Shown: in pieces, positions 36,301-45,559 of the stretch
Numbering within the stretch: position 1 is the stretch's first letter
How the letters are laid out: each line of letters opens with the position of its first letter
NCBI RefSeq assembly: GCF_905115235.1
Contig: NC_051854.1
Coordinates: 22,852,001-22,916,000, forward strand
From: Hermetia illucens
Lineage: Eukaryota > Arthropoda > Insecta > Diptera > Stratiomyidae
Length of the DNA: 64,000 nt
Reading direction: 5' to 3'
Notes under the pieces: generated by a model
What the model saw: the letters and a program-made list of their open reading frames with translations, nothing else
Databases searched by the model: none
Told to the model about the DNA's origin: nothing
Position numbers and translations under genes: made by a program

Positions 36301-39300
36301 TTATCGTGATCCGGAGAAAAGTCTGGCGTTCTTATCAAAATCGCGCCGTTTTCGGTGCTTTATTCTTGCTTTATGACCTTGTTATGTAGCACGATTTCAG
36401 ATAATATCTGATTTGAGATAATATCTGAAAAAAAACATGTTCTTAATGATCAACGCATCAACGGACGTCCCAAACCGCACATTTACTGCAATGTCGTCCG
36501 CCCTGCCGACCTTTAAGGTTCGAGTTGCTGATCTTCTATCAAAGGCAGTAAACTCTCTGGGAAAGATCTTGGATTCCCAGGATTTCCGTACGGGAGGAAG
36601 CAGCAAATCTACAGTAACTAAAGGTGCAGCGATAAATAACTCTTCGGGGAACCGTCAAGCCCAGTGGCTTCACTCCGTTTGGATGCATTGATGGCCGAAA
36701 TGATTTCTCTTCTGCTTGGAGGAACAGTTCGTATCCGCATGTTACGGTGACTAGCCATTTCGTCCCCAGGAGGAGGAACCTCACCGGATGTAATACGGTT
36801 AAGAACCATGTGAAGTATTCTTTGCTCCTCTTCAGTTGTTCAACATCGTGGGTCAGACGTCCTTTACAAGACAGTCAAAATATTTGCGACCAAATGCAAG
36901 CTCTTTCTTGACACGGTATACAGTCCTGAAATCATTGCTATGTGCGGCATCTTCCGCTTCCCTGATCAGCGTAATAGCAAATTGTCTCTTGTCACACGGT
37001 ACACTATGCTGAACTTCTAGAGATTTCGTTCGGAATCGGAGTTTGAGCGTGTCACACCCACTGTCACTCGTAGCGGTCAATACAGCCTTCAATCCCTTCC
37101 GTTCATCGATCCGCCTCCACGACTTCGCAGTCAACCAGATCTAATGACGCCCCGTCGGGACGTGGGCGACGACCTGTGCAGCAGGCTCTGTTCTCGAACA
37201 ATGACGAGCCCGTGGAAGTTCCAGAAATCCACCATTCCCGTTACGGACGCAAGACCGTATTTCCCCATCAAATATCCGAGGTAGGTGTTAACAGATCCCA
37301 CCTTAGCATTCAGTTCACTTATCACGATCATAATGTCGCCTTTAGGAAGCTTGCCCTGAACCATGTTTAATTGTTCGTAGAAAGCGCCCTTTTCCACTGC
37401 ATCGGAAGTCTCCGTTGGTATATAGCATTGAACAATTATGATATTCCTTAATCTGGACCGAAATCTTCCAATTAGATGTTTGTCAGAAACCGGCTCCCAA
37501 GTCAAGAAAACGTGCCTTGCGGTAGCAGAAACAGCCCGACACAGGATTCGCGTCTGCTACCACTTAGCTTTCCAAAATACAAAAGCACATTGCCATTAGT
37601 GTGTTGTCTGTTTTCGATAGAAAAAAGTCTTGTGCGTAAGGTCAGTCCCTATCCTAGGCGTTGTTGACATTTCGGTAGCAATAAAGTTTCAAAATTTGCA
37701 GGTTGCTAGTCCAAAAATTTTCTATCTCATTTAGTCGCCTCTCATGATAAGCGGAGAAGTCTTTGAATCTATTCTAAAGCCCCGACTCACAGCGCATTAT
37801 ACGGGATGCTGTCCCGAAGCTCATGCAGACTCTTAAGGGTTCTATCAACGCCATTTCATTTCAAAATGGAAGTATTTATGTACTTTCTGCAGACGTTAGT
37901 ATAGACCAGTGAAGACCAGGGTATATTTGATGATCCCAAGGAAACTCAGTGAAACTTTGAAGAAATAAATATTTTTCTGAAACCAATTTTTCTATTATGT
38001 CCCTTGGTCTAAGCGGACGTCTGTGAAAATTACAACTTACGAGTAATCACTTTTTTCCAAGAAGATCATTGGCGCTATAAAATTAAATTTTTCGTTTTAG
38101 GTCCGTGGTGGCCCTCCAGAATGTGACACAATACGTGTTCATTCGGAAATAATAATATCCGTTGTGCAAAATGGATGTGAAGCATTACTTCCCGTTGAAC
38201 CTCTAAGCCAACTAAGCCTTCGTAAATTGGGCGATTCAATGGTCTTGGCTGAAAAGTGGCATTTGGCTCTCGACATCTACCTTAAATGTGGTCATTCGAC
38301 AGCTGGTGTGATGGCAGCTTATGGCTTAGCATGTTTACGTGCTGGCCGATATGAAACAGGTAACAATGCTATTTGCTGTAGATAATCATAAATTAGATGT
38401 TATAATTTCAGCTCGCGAACAACTTTTCCATTGCATGACTCGACACTGCAAGCCACGGGACATATCAGACATTCTGAAATTTATAACTACCGAACATGAA
38501 TTAGATTTGCATAGTGAAATTGACATTCCGACAATAAAAAGACCGAATCGTAGTCCACCGCTTTTAGATGAAATCATCAAAGTCATCGAATCAACTTCTA
38601 AACAAGCACATGTACCTGAAACATTGGCTCGAGCCGATAGCATACGTAATTCAAACACTTCATTAGCATCAACAAAATCGAGACCAAAAGACAAAATCCC
38701 TATTCTAGAGCCTGCGATGAATATCATTAACACTATATCTAATTTGAAGCAAATCTCTCAAGGAAATTACTGTGATAAATCTTCTAGAAAATTAGATAAT
38801 CAAGCCAGTGTGCTGAGGAGAACCCAAGTGTTCGAGGAGTGTCTTTTCTACTTACTTTCATATGGGGCGCATGTGGACATTGTTAACTTCCTTATCAAAC
38901 ACGATCAAACCATGTGCGCTCTGCGTTATTTTATACTGCAAAATTTAGAAAATGAGATATTCATAAAAAGTATTTATGTAAGACACTTGAAGCGGGGTCG
39001 TGTTGATAACTTAATCCGGCAAATGATAGCTATTGACCCGCAGCTATCGATATGGAAGGATGCAATCATACAAACTTGTCGATACTTGGAAACTAAAAAT
39101 CTCCTAAACTCTCTATATCATTTGCAAATTCTCCTTAATGATCCCATACGAGCGAGCATGACATGCGTAAAATTCTATTCAATGAATTGCACCAACTTTC
39201 GTGAATTGCAAAACAATTCATTTCACCTGATAAACGCCCAGAAACATTTACAATCGGAATTGGAGATGTGCCAATGGGAAAATATCAATTTGAATAAGAG

Positions 39301-40116
39301 GAGACCGATCAAAGAGCCTTCGTTCCTCATGCAAATGGATGCGAAAACGTTAAATTGCCACATAAACACGATCTTGAGGCAAATGGAAGTTACAAAATTT
39401 CTTGCCAAAGCTGAACAGGATGAGAAGAGTAGACGATCAACAAGACAGATTTTGAGACAGGTTAGTTTTTTTTTGTGGAAAGTGAGTTAGATTGTTTTCA
39501 TCTATAACTGTCGTTTCAGATTGGAGTAGAAACAACCACGGTGCCAACTTTATTCGACTCACTTCAGGAGCGAATCCAAATATGTATTCTGGTGCTTTTA
39601 TGCGGAAACAATATTGAGGAAGGGTTTGGGCTTGCCTATCGGTAAGTTTATGAGTTTTCCACGTTAATTGGAAAAGATACTATTTTAACATTACCTTCCA
39701 GAATTATCCAAGACTATAATCTTCCATCAGCTAAAATCTATGCTACTTCAGCAAAATACCTCGCCAGCAACAATCGTCTAAATGACGTCAAAAGCCTCAT
39801 CAGTTGCATCAAAAGCAACAACGGGACAGATCAGACTGAATACGACAAAATTATCTCGTTATGCATTCACGCAGCTAACAACACCCACTTGCCTGAGGTC
39901 CGATCTGTTCTCGATGATTTAATTAAAATGATTTCTGATGTGAGCACAAAGATATCGTGTCACATTTATGTAGGACAGTTGAAGTCGGCGTATTTGCTGG
40001 CGGTGCAGCATGATCGACTGAATGACATTATGAAGATTCTGAGCCAAGCTGAAGCTACCAATCAAATTCATATTGTCCGTTTGTGTGAGAAGAAATTGAA
40101 TATAAATCAAAGATAG
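16576..40116 (+). CDS. ZFYVE26: Spastizin (ZFYVE26), whole gene
   Basis: Large FYVE-domain protein. Known family members bind PI3P on endosomes/lysosomes and work with spatacsin and AP-5 in autophagic lysosome reformation; human mutations cause spastic paraplegia SPG15. Six coding exons: 16576-18381, 28502-31465, 38101-38359, 38412-39460, 39520-39641 and 39702-40116, all GT/AG with matching phases. The sum is 6615 nt, or 2204 residues plus stop, against about 2500 in human. The FYVE finger lies near residues 1412-1474: WIKDED, CMCC, RRHHCRRCG, VRVCNDC, with the basic PI3P pocket intact. The rest is helical repeat-like sequence, as in the family. I took the ATG at 16576 because the frame upstream lacks another ATG. 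Introns 1 (10.1 kb) and 2 (6.6 kb) are swollen with LINEs; the others are 52-60 bp. Confidence 0.92.
18544..19850 (-). mobile_element. LINE family E (R1 clade), internally deleted
   Basis: Minus-strand R1-clade fragment in Spastizin intron 1. From its 5' side it shows the end of the endonuclease (about 19850-19560), the EN-RT linker (KKLCIESEVNAWGSAYKV and FKGRSSPQITCPTLL, about 19310-19190), and then the C-terminal Cys/His region (YFLAGHGGYRQYLFKF and DCPNCDVVLEDPAHVFFQS, about 19000-18830). The reverse transcriptase core between linker and C-terminus is missing. A 223-codon open frame (18644-19315) crosses that deletion. Confidence 0.75.
19858..20405 (-). mobile_element. LINE family B fragment, copy B4
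   Basis: Begins near 20405 with codons for HRNRRIRTVRSSRRGIVS and GLDGLPAELFIVAPAVTANL, matching other B copies. It continues to about 19858 with RT palm pieces (EAGFSFGSSCIEHINTLQ). Internal parts are lost. It is joined directly to family A on its 5' side and family E on its 3' side, all on the minus strand. Confidence 0.72.
20408..23115 (-). mobile_element. LINE family A (RTE-like), copy A3
   Basis: Minus-strand copy carrying the 5' part near 23110 (GAACCAACACCAACAGCTCT), the EN domain (22990-22500; DVTAMQEMRWTGTGFLEKSR), the RT domain (21946-20930; LKNHKLPGADGITAELVKYG) and the C-terminal domain (20850-20420; RAYFSLQKLFRLKRLIIRSK, GHLIRMDEDD). It stops within the GRPCLRWSDGV codons, where family B sequence begins, so its own 3' UTR and tail are missing. 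Several frameshifts are present. It lies in Spastizin intron 1. Confidence 0.83.
23116..23960 (-). mobile_element. Possible LTR-retroelement fossil (5' end with primer-binding-like site)
   Basis: On the minus strand a TTGGCGCAGCCCCATCG-like sequence near 23360-23380 resembles the primer-binding site that follows the 5' LTR in many insect Ty3/gypsy elements. Leader-like sequence lies to its left and possible LTR sequence to its right. No conserved protein domain was recognised and the ends are not defined. Whatever it was, it is a fragment, abutting LINE copy A3. Confidence 0.3.
23961..25029. other. Intronic DNA, nothing recognised
   Basis: AT-rich part of Spastizin intron 1. No domain, RNA gene or repeat shared with the rest of the window was found. 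Confidence 0.4.
25683..25745 (-). mobile_element. LINE family A solo 3' tail
   Basis: About 60 bp matching only the family A 3' terminus: tail CATCATC on the left, then CGCGCAACAACCGGTATCC, then the CTGCCTTAATAAGGA inverted-repeat block. A very short 5'-truncated insertion lying in the gap of the family C element. Confidence 0.65.
26350..26925. mobile_element. Unclassified insert (about 575 bp) inside LINE family C
   Basis: Family C linker codons stop near 26930 (FGAVPPVSPI) and RT codons resume near 26345. The intervening segment has no counterpart in the family. It is relatively GC-rich and open for 125 codons on the plus strand (26353-26730) and 103 on the minus strand. Neither frame has a motif I recognise. 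No terminal inverted repeat was evident. It could be a SINE-like or 5'-UTR-derived insertion. Confidence 0.45.
28502..31465 (+). CDS. ZFYVE26: Spastizin exon 2 (central region with FYVE finger)
   Basis: 988 codons from acceptor TTTTCAG (28495-28501) to AAG before donor GTGAGT, phase 0 at both ends. Carries the FYVE zinc finger at about 30929-31120, followed by a Lys/Glu/Ser-rich linker (EVEKKKKSKEND). Then it re-enters helical sequence (LRPLRLGYPNPEIDYALVAKM). Confidence 0.92.
32220..32510 (-). mobile_element. LINE family A RT fragment inside family H
   Basis: Matches the YADDIDIMGR-to-IKIGDYN portion of family A reverse transcriptase (see 57370-57660). Here it reads YVDDIDIMGRTT... with the DGxxxxSRWREI region following. 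The fragment has the same orientation as the surrounding family H pieces. Confidence 0.65.
32654..32697 (+). mobile_element. LINE family A 3' tail (44 bp) inserted in family H
   Basis: Only the last part of family A is present (GGCCTAGACCGGATACCGG, then TTGTTGCGCCGTTGATGATGA), on the strand opposite to the host LINE. AT-rich, TATA(T/C)TTT-like sequence flanks both sides, possibly a decayed target duplication. Confidence 0.6.
33601..34329. other. Intronic DNA, nothing recognised
   Basis: Part of Spastizin intron 2 between families H and B. No coding motif or shared repeat detected. Confidence 0.4.
34330..37850 (-). mobile_element. LINE family B, copy B2, split by a 1.25 kb insert
   Basis: The 5' half is at 37850-36545: 5' UTR with CGAAATGTCAACAACGCCTA, endonuclease remnants with KLPKGDIMIVISELNAKVGS, linker, and start of RT with MRIRTVPPSRREIISAINAS. 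The 3' half is at 35293-34330: QADFRSKSACTYHINTLRII, FIDFEKGCDSVNREYIWS, a YADD-box region and GLMINTNKTKVLSLTSHYNL. Only about a dozen codons of the element are missing between the halves. It is the most complete B copy. It lies in Spastizin intron 2, antisense. Confidence 0.8.
35820..36320 (+). mobile_element. LINE family C fragment inside copy B2
   Basis: Plus-strand pieces matching family C reverse transcriptase: HGEIAAEF-KAKGWDSAL..., MNIFERFIVQITANQAGFVK, and NLDKAFDRIPHSHLV. It sits in the insert (about 35294-36544) that splits copy B2, in opposite orientation to it. The remaining insert sequence (35294-35819 and 36321-36544) is unclassified. Confidence 0.65.
38101..40116 (+). CDS. ZFYVE26: Spastizin exons 3 to 6 (C-terminal region)
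   Basis: Exon 3 (38101-38359), exon 4 (38412-39460), exon 5 (39520-39641) and exon 6 (39702-40116, TAG) with introns of 52, 59 and 60 bp. The sequence is helical (LGDSMVLAEKWHLALDIYLK; AREQLFHCMTRHCKPRDISD; YLASNNRLNDVKSLISCIKS). It ends in a short coil resembling the vertebrate C-terminus (NDIMKILSQAE...VRLCEKKL). The phases 1, 0 and 2 all match. Confidence 0.9.
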
Positions 40117-40319
40117 AGGTATACGAATTGGGGTGAGTAGTTGCTGATAAACGAAGCAATATTTTATTATTATTTTTAAATTAAGCCAAAAAAACAAAGA
40201 AAATGTGATAAAAATTTTAATGTTGTTATCTGGAATTTTAAGCTACTTGTTTTGTTTACTGAAACATTTATTGAATTGGTTTTGTGTATAATCAGGTTTA
40301 TTGTATCGTATTTCGAGGT

Positions 40320-40325
40320 AATAAA
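40320..40325 (+). terminator. Spastizin polyadenylation signal
   Basis: AATAAA 204 bp after the Spastizin stop codon. It lies just ahead of the R1-clade LINE 3' region, so the transcript should end before that element. Confidence 0.5.
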
Positions 40326-40399
40326 GTTTATTGATTTGAGATAATTTTTTGTCATACCACAGTCAACAAAAGCAATTTGATAAATGGTTTTTAAGGTTT

Positions 40400-43160
40400 T
40401 GTGTAAAAGAAAACCTTATTAAAAACGGTTTACAGTCTGTCTGTCCTTCTGTTCGTCTGTCTTTTTTTGCCGATGTAAGGTGGAAAGCTTCTAAAGCTAC
40501 CGCAAGCTCCTGCCACGCGGTAATGTGGGACTCTTACCCACTCTCCCCGCGGGACTCCCATTTGGTATTACATCGCGAGACTGGATCAGAGTTTATTCTG
40601 CGCTCGTGTTTCTCTCGCGTTGATTCTTTCGGACGACTTCTTCCTGCCTAAGCCTCTTTTCTATGGCTGGCTTTTGCCTTTGCTTTTACCATAAGTTCCA
40701 TTATATTTTCGGGTGTAAAGTGCTCCCTGGTTGTAGCTTCCAATGTTTCAAAGGATTCTTTGGGTTTCGAATCTGGGGCAATTAAAAAAAACGTGTTCTG
40801 CATCCTCTGGAATATTTAGGCACTTTGGGCAATATGGCGAATCATCTCGCCCAAATTGATACAGATATGCTCGCTAGCCTCCGTGTCCGCTCAATAATTG
40901 AGTTAGCTCGAAACCTACTTCGCCGTGGGATCGCTCGGTCCATTTCCGAGTATCCCATATAATTTTGTGAGTCCAGCGGCCTTTTTCTGACTTGTCCAAC
41001 TTCTCCTGCCATTCCGCAACAGTTTCAGGTCGTGCGAACTGTCACCGATGGGCAGGGGATTCTCCGGTGAGATGCACTCGATCATAAGGTCGTTGTCTTT
41101 CTTTCACAAGAATCTCAATCGGGACCATTCCTGCTATCACGCAAGCTTCTTCATTGGATATTGTTCTGTAAGCGCAACATGTTCGGAATACACTTATGCG
41201 ATACGCAGTTCCAATTTTTCTCTTATTTGCTGTAGTTTTCAGTGCATTTGCCCATACTGAGGCTGCATACAGTAGGATCCAACTGACCACCTTCGAAATA
41301 AGGAATCGACGGCTCGGCTTTGGGCCCCCTATATTTGGTAGCATTCTCGCAACCAGCGTTTCGATGTTATATGCTTTGGTTGCTGCACCCTCCACATGCA
41401 ATCTTAAGTTTAACCTCTGGTCAATCATCACGCCTAAGTACTTAAGCACAGGCTTGGAATGAATTGTTTGCGTTCCAACTTTGATCTTCATGGAAGTGCA
41501 CTTTCTCCGCTTGGTAATAAGTACTACTTCCGTCTTATGCGCTGCAAGCTGTAGACCAGCATTCTCTAACCAGGATTTAATCTCATAGACTGCTTCATTT
41601 GCATAAAGCTCGACTCCTTCGAGAAGGCCTGCAACAACCGTCACACCCATATCGTCCGCGAAATCAATGGAAGCCACACCAGTAGGAAAGTCAAGCGTCA
41701 GTACTCCATTATACATAATAATCCACAAGAGTGGCCCTAGGACAGACCCTTGTGGAACTCCGCATGTCGTTTGGTATAATTTTATTCCTTCATCTGATTC
41801 GCAGCACAGAACCCTATCGATTAGGATGTCAGCAACGATACGGACCACGTACTTTGCCACACCCAAGTTAGGGACTCAAGTGTCTTGCCCTATCTAGCGG
41901 AATTGAAGGCGTTCTTCACATCGAGTGTAATCACTGCACAACATTTATCCTCGTCAAGTGCAGTCTTAGCTAAGTTAGCTAGTAGGGCAACTGCATCCAT
42001 TGTAGACCTCCCCTTTCGAAAACTGAACTGATTCTATGAGAGACCGCCATCCTTTTCGGCAATTGGAAGTAATCTTTTATTATTGTATTATTTGGAGGGC
42101 ATATTGGACTGTAGGACGAAGCTTCACCCAAAGGATTGTTTGGCTTGGAGGCTAGTATTAATTTCTACTTCTTCCATTGTGTAGGAAATGCTCCTTCTTT
42201 AAGGCGCCTCGGCAAACATATTTGGGGATACTATCCAAGCCAGGTGCTTTATTTCCAACAATTTTTTCTGCAGCTTCGAGGATCTCCTTTTCACTTACCA
42301 TGGGAACTTCGGCAGTATCTATCTCGACAGTGGGAAGGTTAGCGGTACTTACGTTCTGTGGGAAAAGATCCGTTACTATTCCATTAAGCAGAGTAGAGCA
42401 AGAAATTGGTGGAGAGCGTTTGCCTTTGACTTTCGATATTATTGTCTTATAGGCGCCACCCCAGGGGTTCGTATCAGCTTCCTTACACAGTCGCTTAAAG
42501 TGTTTGCTTTTACTTTTTATTATGGCCACATGTAATTTCTTCCGAGCGTTTTTGTATTCTTCATGTAACTGTCCGTATCCAAATCGGTTTCTATTTCGCT
42601 GACTGTGCCTTCTGGCCTTGCGACATTGTGGGATTTCCGAGTTCCATCAAAATTTCGGAACTCGCTTCTGAGATACAACATTCCTTTGAATGGAGGCGTC
42701 ATATGCTCGCCGCAACATTTCGCCGATCTGTAAAGCTTTATCTTCTGCGCTTCCTTCAAGCGCTGCATTTTGCCGCAAAACTTCTTCGAAAATCTCCTCG
42801 TCAAACTTATTAGCTGCCCACCTTTCAGCTCTCGCCCAGGACCATTTCATTCATGTACCATGTATGATTTCAAAAATGATGGCCTAGTGGCAGCTATATG
42901 AACATTCTTCACTGACATACCACTGGAGATCCTTAGCTAAAACATCGCTAACAAGAGTGACATCTCTCTTTCGGAAAGTATTCACGCATCCAGTGTTAGC
43001 AACTAAAAGATTGATTCACACGAGAAAGAGCTTCGAGTAATATTCGTCCTCTTGCGTTCGTTTCTCGGCTGCCCCATTCTTCAGCCGATGCGTTGAAATC
43101 GCCAGCCACTATCTTAGGGCTAGTGGCCAAGAATCTACTTACCGGCTAGCATCCCAAACC
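40400..43160 (-). mobile_element. LINE family D (R1 clade), 5'-truncated
   Basis: Minus-strand R1-clade element. Its 5' end falls in the endonuclease (about 43150-43030, VAGDFNASAEEWGS). It continues through the EN-RT linker (42890-42160; ADTNPWGGAYKTIISKVKGK, SPPISCSTLLNG) and RT (42130-41300; GVPQGSVLGPLLWIIMYNGV, IDFADDMGVTVVAG, LKYLGVMIDQRLNLR). The C-terminal Cys/His region runs to about 40700. The 274-codon frame at 41042-41866 is still open, which suggests a fairly young copy. A GC-rich 3' UTR with pyrimidine-rich GTCTGTC repeats ends near 40400. Confidence 0.83.
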
Positions 43161-43429
43161 AGATATCTCAAACAAGAACACATTGCTAAGCTCTCACAGA
43201 GACCAATACCAATCAATTTCGACTCAAGCACTATTCCAAATGACGATTTCCACATTAGTGCAAAAATTATCACAGAATATCGCTCCCCTCTCCCACGTTG
43301 GGCAGACGAGCCTTACAAATGGATTAATTAACAAATTTTAATAGGCAACAGTGAACGTCATCACTTACTATCTCTCTTCCTATCTTCTCTTATACTACAT
43401 ACCCTTTTCCTCAATGAAAGTTATCAAAA

Positions 43430-44125
43430 TCTCACCATAACTTTACAATCCCGAACTAGAAAATAATTAGAACTGATCGCCTGGAGACCCAAGGAGATGG
43501 AACTGCAATCCTTTTGGCAAATCACCTACTACCAGAACAAATATTCCCTCCAGTCAATAACACTCCATCCTTCAACACAAAAGCTGTTAGAACTAATGTA
43601 CCAGTTTATTAATCTGCGACTTACACTGCTCTTAGTAATCTCCCCTTAGGGAACATCAGGCTAAGCAGCTTTGTTGAACGCTAAGTATCAGCTCCCTTGC
43701 AAAATCTAATGGCATTTCCCTTTTCAACTGGTACACCTAGAAGTACTCTATCTTCCAAATAATTATGCTACCTACAACTGAATTAACTACTATTCTTTTT
43801 TATCTCTTTATGGTAAAAATGGTGATTTTCCCACCATTTCATTCCACAACCATAACTATGTTGCTCTTAGCATTAAAAAAATCGGGTACATATAAAACCT
43901 GCACTCAAAACCGACCCAAATTTCCTCATCTGAACCTATCCCAGAAATCATTGATAATTCCATCAACAAACTGACTCAAGCCATGCAAAAGGCACGGACT
44001 CTCAAGTATAATGACTCGATCATTCTAATTTAACTTCATGAAACAACACATTTCCATTCAATCAACTTCACAACTTATATGCCACCAAATATTTCAACCA
44101 GAAATTATACCTAGGACTACGCGAA
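43430..44125 (+). mobile_element. Jockey-like LINE endonuclease fragment
   Basis: Plus-strand remnants read RTDRLETQGDGTAILLANHL (compare the RxxxxxGGGTAI start of Jockey-type endonucleases), then GTYKTCTQNRPKFPHLNLS (compare PTYxxxxxxSxLDLxLS), then SINKLTQAMQKART. The frame is broken many times. The preceding 43160-43430 may belong to it but has no clear motif. Confidence 0.5.
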
Positions 44126-44472
44126 ATGTGCCCACATCTTGCTAAACCAAGATATCACGTTAATATAAATGTAAATATATCCAATAAAGAGATGACTAAT
44201 CTTCTTGCTAATCGCGTTCTGGACTTGCTCACACATGCCTTCCTGGAGCTGGACAACCGTGAGCTATGCTACTTTAAACTCTGCCTTTTCGGTCCTAAGT
44301 CCAGGAACGGTATTTCTCCTTCCTCTTCGATCACCATAGTGAATTCGATGTTTTATATAACTTATTTCTGAATGTGAAGTAGGATTCACTCATGCATGTG
44401 AAGGCCAGTTTTTTATACAATTTGGCCTTCTTCCTTCATTCAAATGAGTTTTCGTGTGTCCTGATTCATTCT

Positions 44473-44943
44473 TCAAACCAGTATAGGGCTTTCTTCATCG
44501 CTTGGAAACAACGCTTTTACGGCGACGGATACTAGCATTGCATTAGTTTGTCCCCTGAGTCTGGCAATGACTTCCCTGCTGTTTCCCACTGCCTGTTTTC
44601 CTATTTTAAGGCCTAACTTTTTCACTTCTTCCAAGACCAACTTCACAATATTTTGGGTCGCTGGATTCGTTGTTGCTGTTATCTCTTTGAGCTCGTTGCC
44701 TTCTTTACGTATTTTGGGACGGCATTTGACGCTAGGCATAAATGGGTTAGGATTTCTCAGTTCGGCTGCTTTTTTAATGATGGGTTTGCATTTCGCCAGA
44801 GACTTTTCCACTCTTTTAACAGAGTGTGGCAGAGGGTCTTTCCTGATGATGTGAAGAACGTAATTTTCACACCCCGAAATACGTATTTGTGTATATTTCA
44901 AAATATCTTCAAAGTCAAATGTTTCACTTAAAAAAAATTTCAA
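44473..44943 (-). CDS. Unidentified 156-codon open frame
   Basis: An open frame with ATG, rich in Lys/Glu/Val. It contains an Ala/Lys/Glu-rich helical stretch (ATQNIVKLVLEEVKKLGLKI) and then a REVIARLRGQTNAMLVSVAV segment. I do not recognise a family. It could be a decayed ORF1 of a LINE or part of an unknown gene. No neighbouring exons or polyadenylation evidence support it as a host gene. Confidence 0.2.
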   Translation of the reverse strand: MKFFLSETFDFEDILKYTQIRISGCENYVLHIIRKDPLPHSVKRVEKSLAKCKPIIKKAAELRNPNPFMPSVKCRPKIRKEGNELKEITATTNPATQNIVKLVLEEVKKLGLKIGKQAVGNSREVIARLRGQTNAMLVSVAVKALFPSDEESPILV

Positions 44944-44999
44944 CTAACTACCTCTTAATTCAAAGCGTTGAAAATCGTTATCTGAATACAGCTGAACTG

Positions 45000-45540
45000 G
45001 CATAACACATACAAAAAGCAAAATCAGCCGGTGGATGGTAAGAAGACATCTAGCTGAAGAGGGATTGGCAGTCCACAGGTCTGCAAATGGTCTAAAATCG
45101 GCAGAAGCCCATCACCAAACTCGCGTCAGCTCGCTCAAGAATTGCGAATTGGACGATAGAGCAATGGGTTTTATTGTCACACGAGCGGAGGATATGACTG
45201 CAAGGGACAAACTGGGCCGAGCACGAGTTACCTCTTTGTTCGTCTCAAAGCAGGTATTTTTCGCCGGCAGATCATGTACCTGAGAAGGCATGACATTAGA
45301 AACGGATCGCAAACGGATCTTGTCTTCGTCACAGTCTCAAATAGCAGCCACAAGAAAAATGGAAAGCAATCCCACAAGAACCAATAGAAAATTTATTGGA
45401 GTCGATAAAGCATGGGAAGGAAGATGTAATTCAGCAGTAGGGATGGAACACTTTAGATTCAATTCTAAGTGTTATTTATGCATGTTAGATGTTATCTGCA
45501 ATAATTACCGTTTTGAGCCGATTCATACATAAGTATAGTA
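45000..45540 (+). mobile_element. Tc1-like transposase relic
   Basis: Plus-strand sequence reads ISRWMVRRHLAEEGLAVHRS, SEAHHQTRVNFAQELR-like, and WTIEQWVLLSHESGYDCKG-like (the place of the first catalytic Asp-Glu-Ser, SDES). Then TGPSTSYLFVRLKAG and RHDIRNGSQTDLVFV follow. This is the order seen in Tc1-family transposases. Frame changes are needed to read it and the second half is lost, so it is inactive. Ends not defined. Confidence 0.62.
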
Positions 45541-45559
45541 CCTTCAAGTCAGTATTGGA

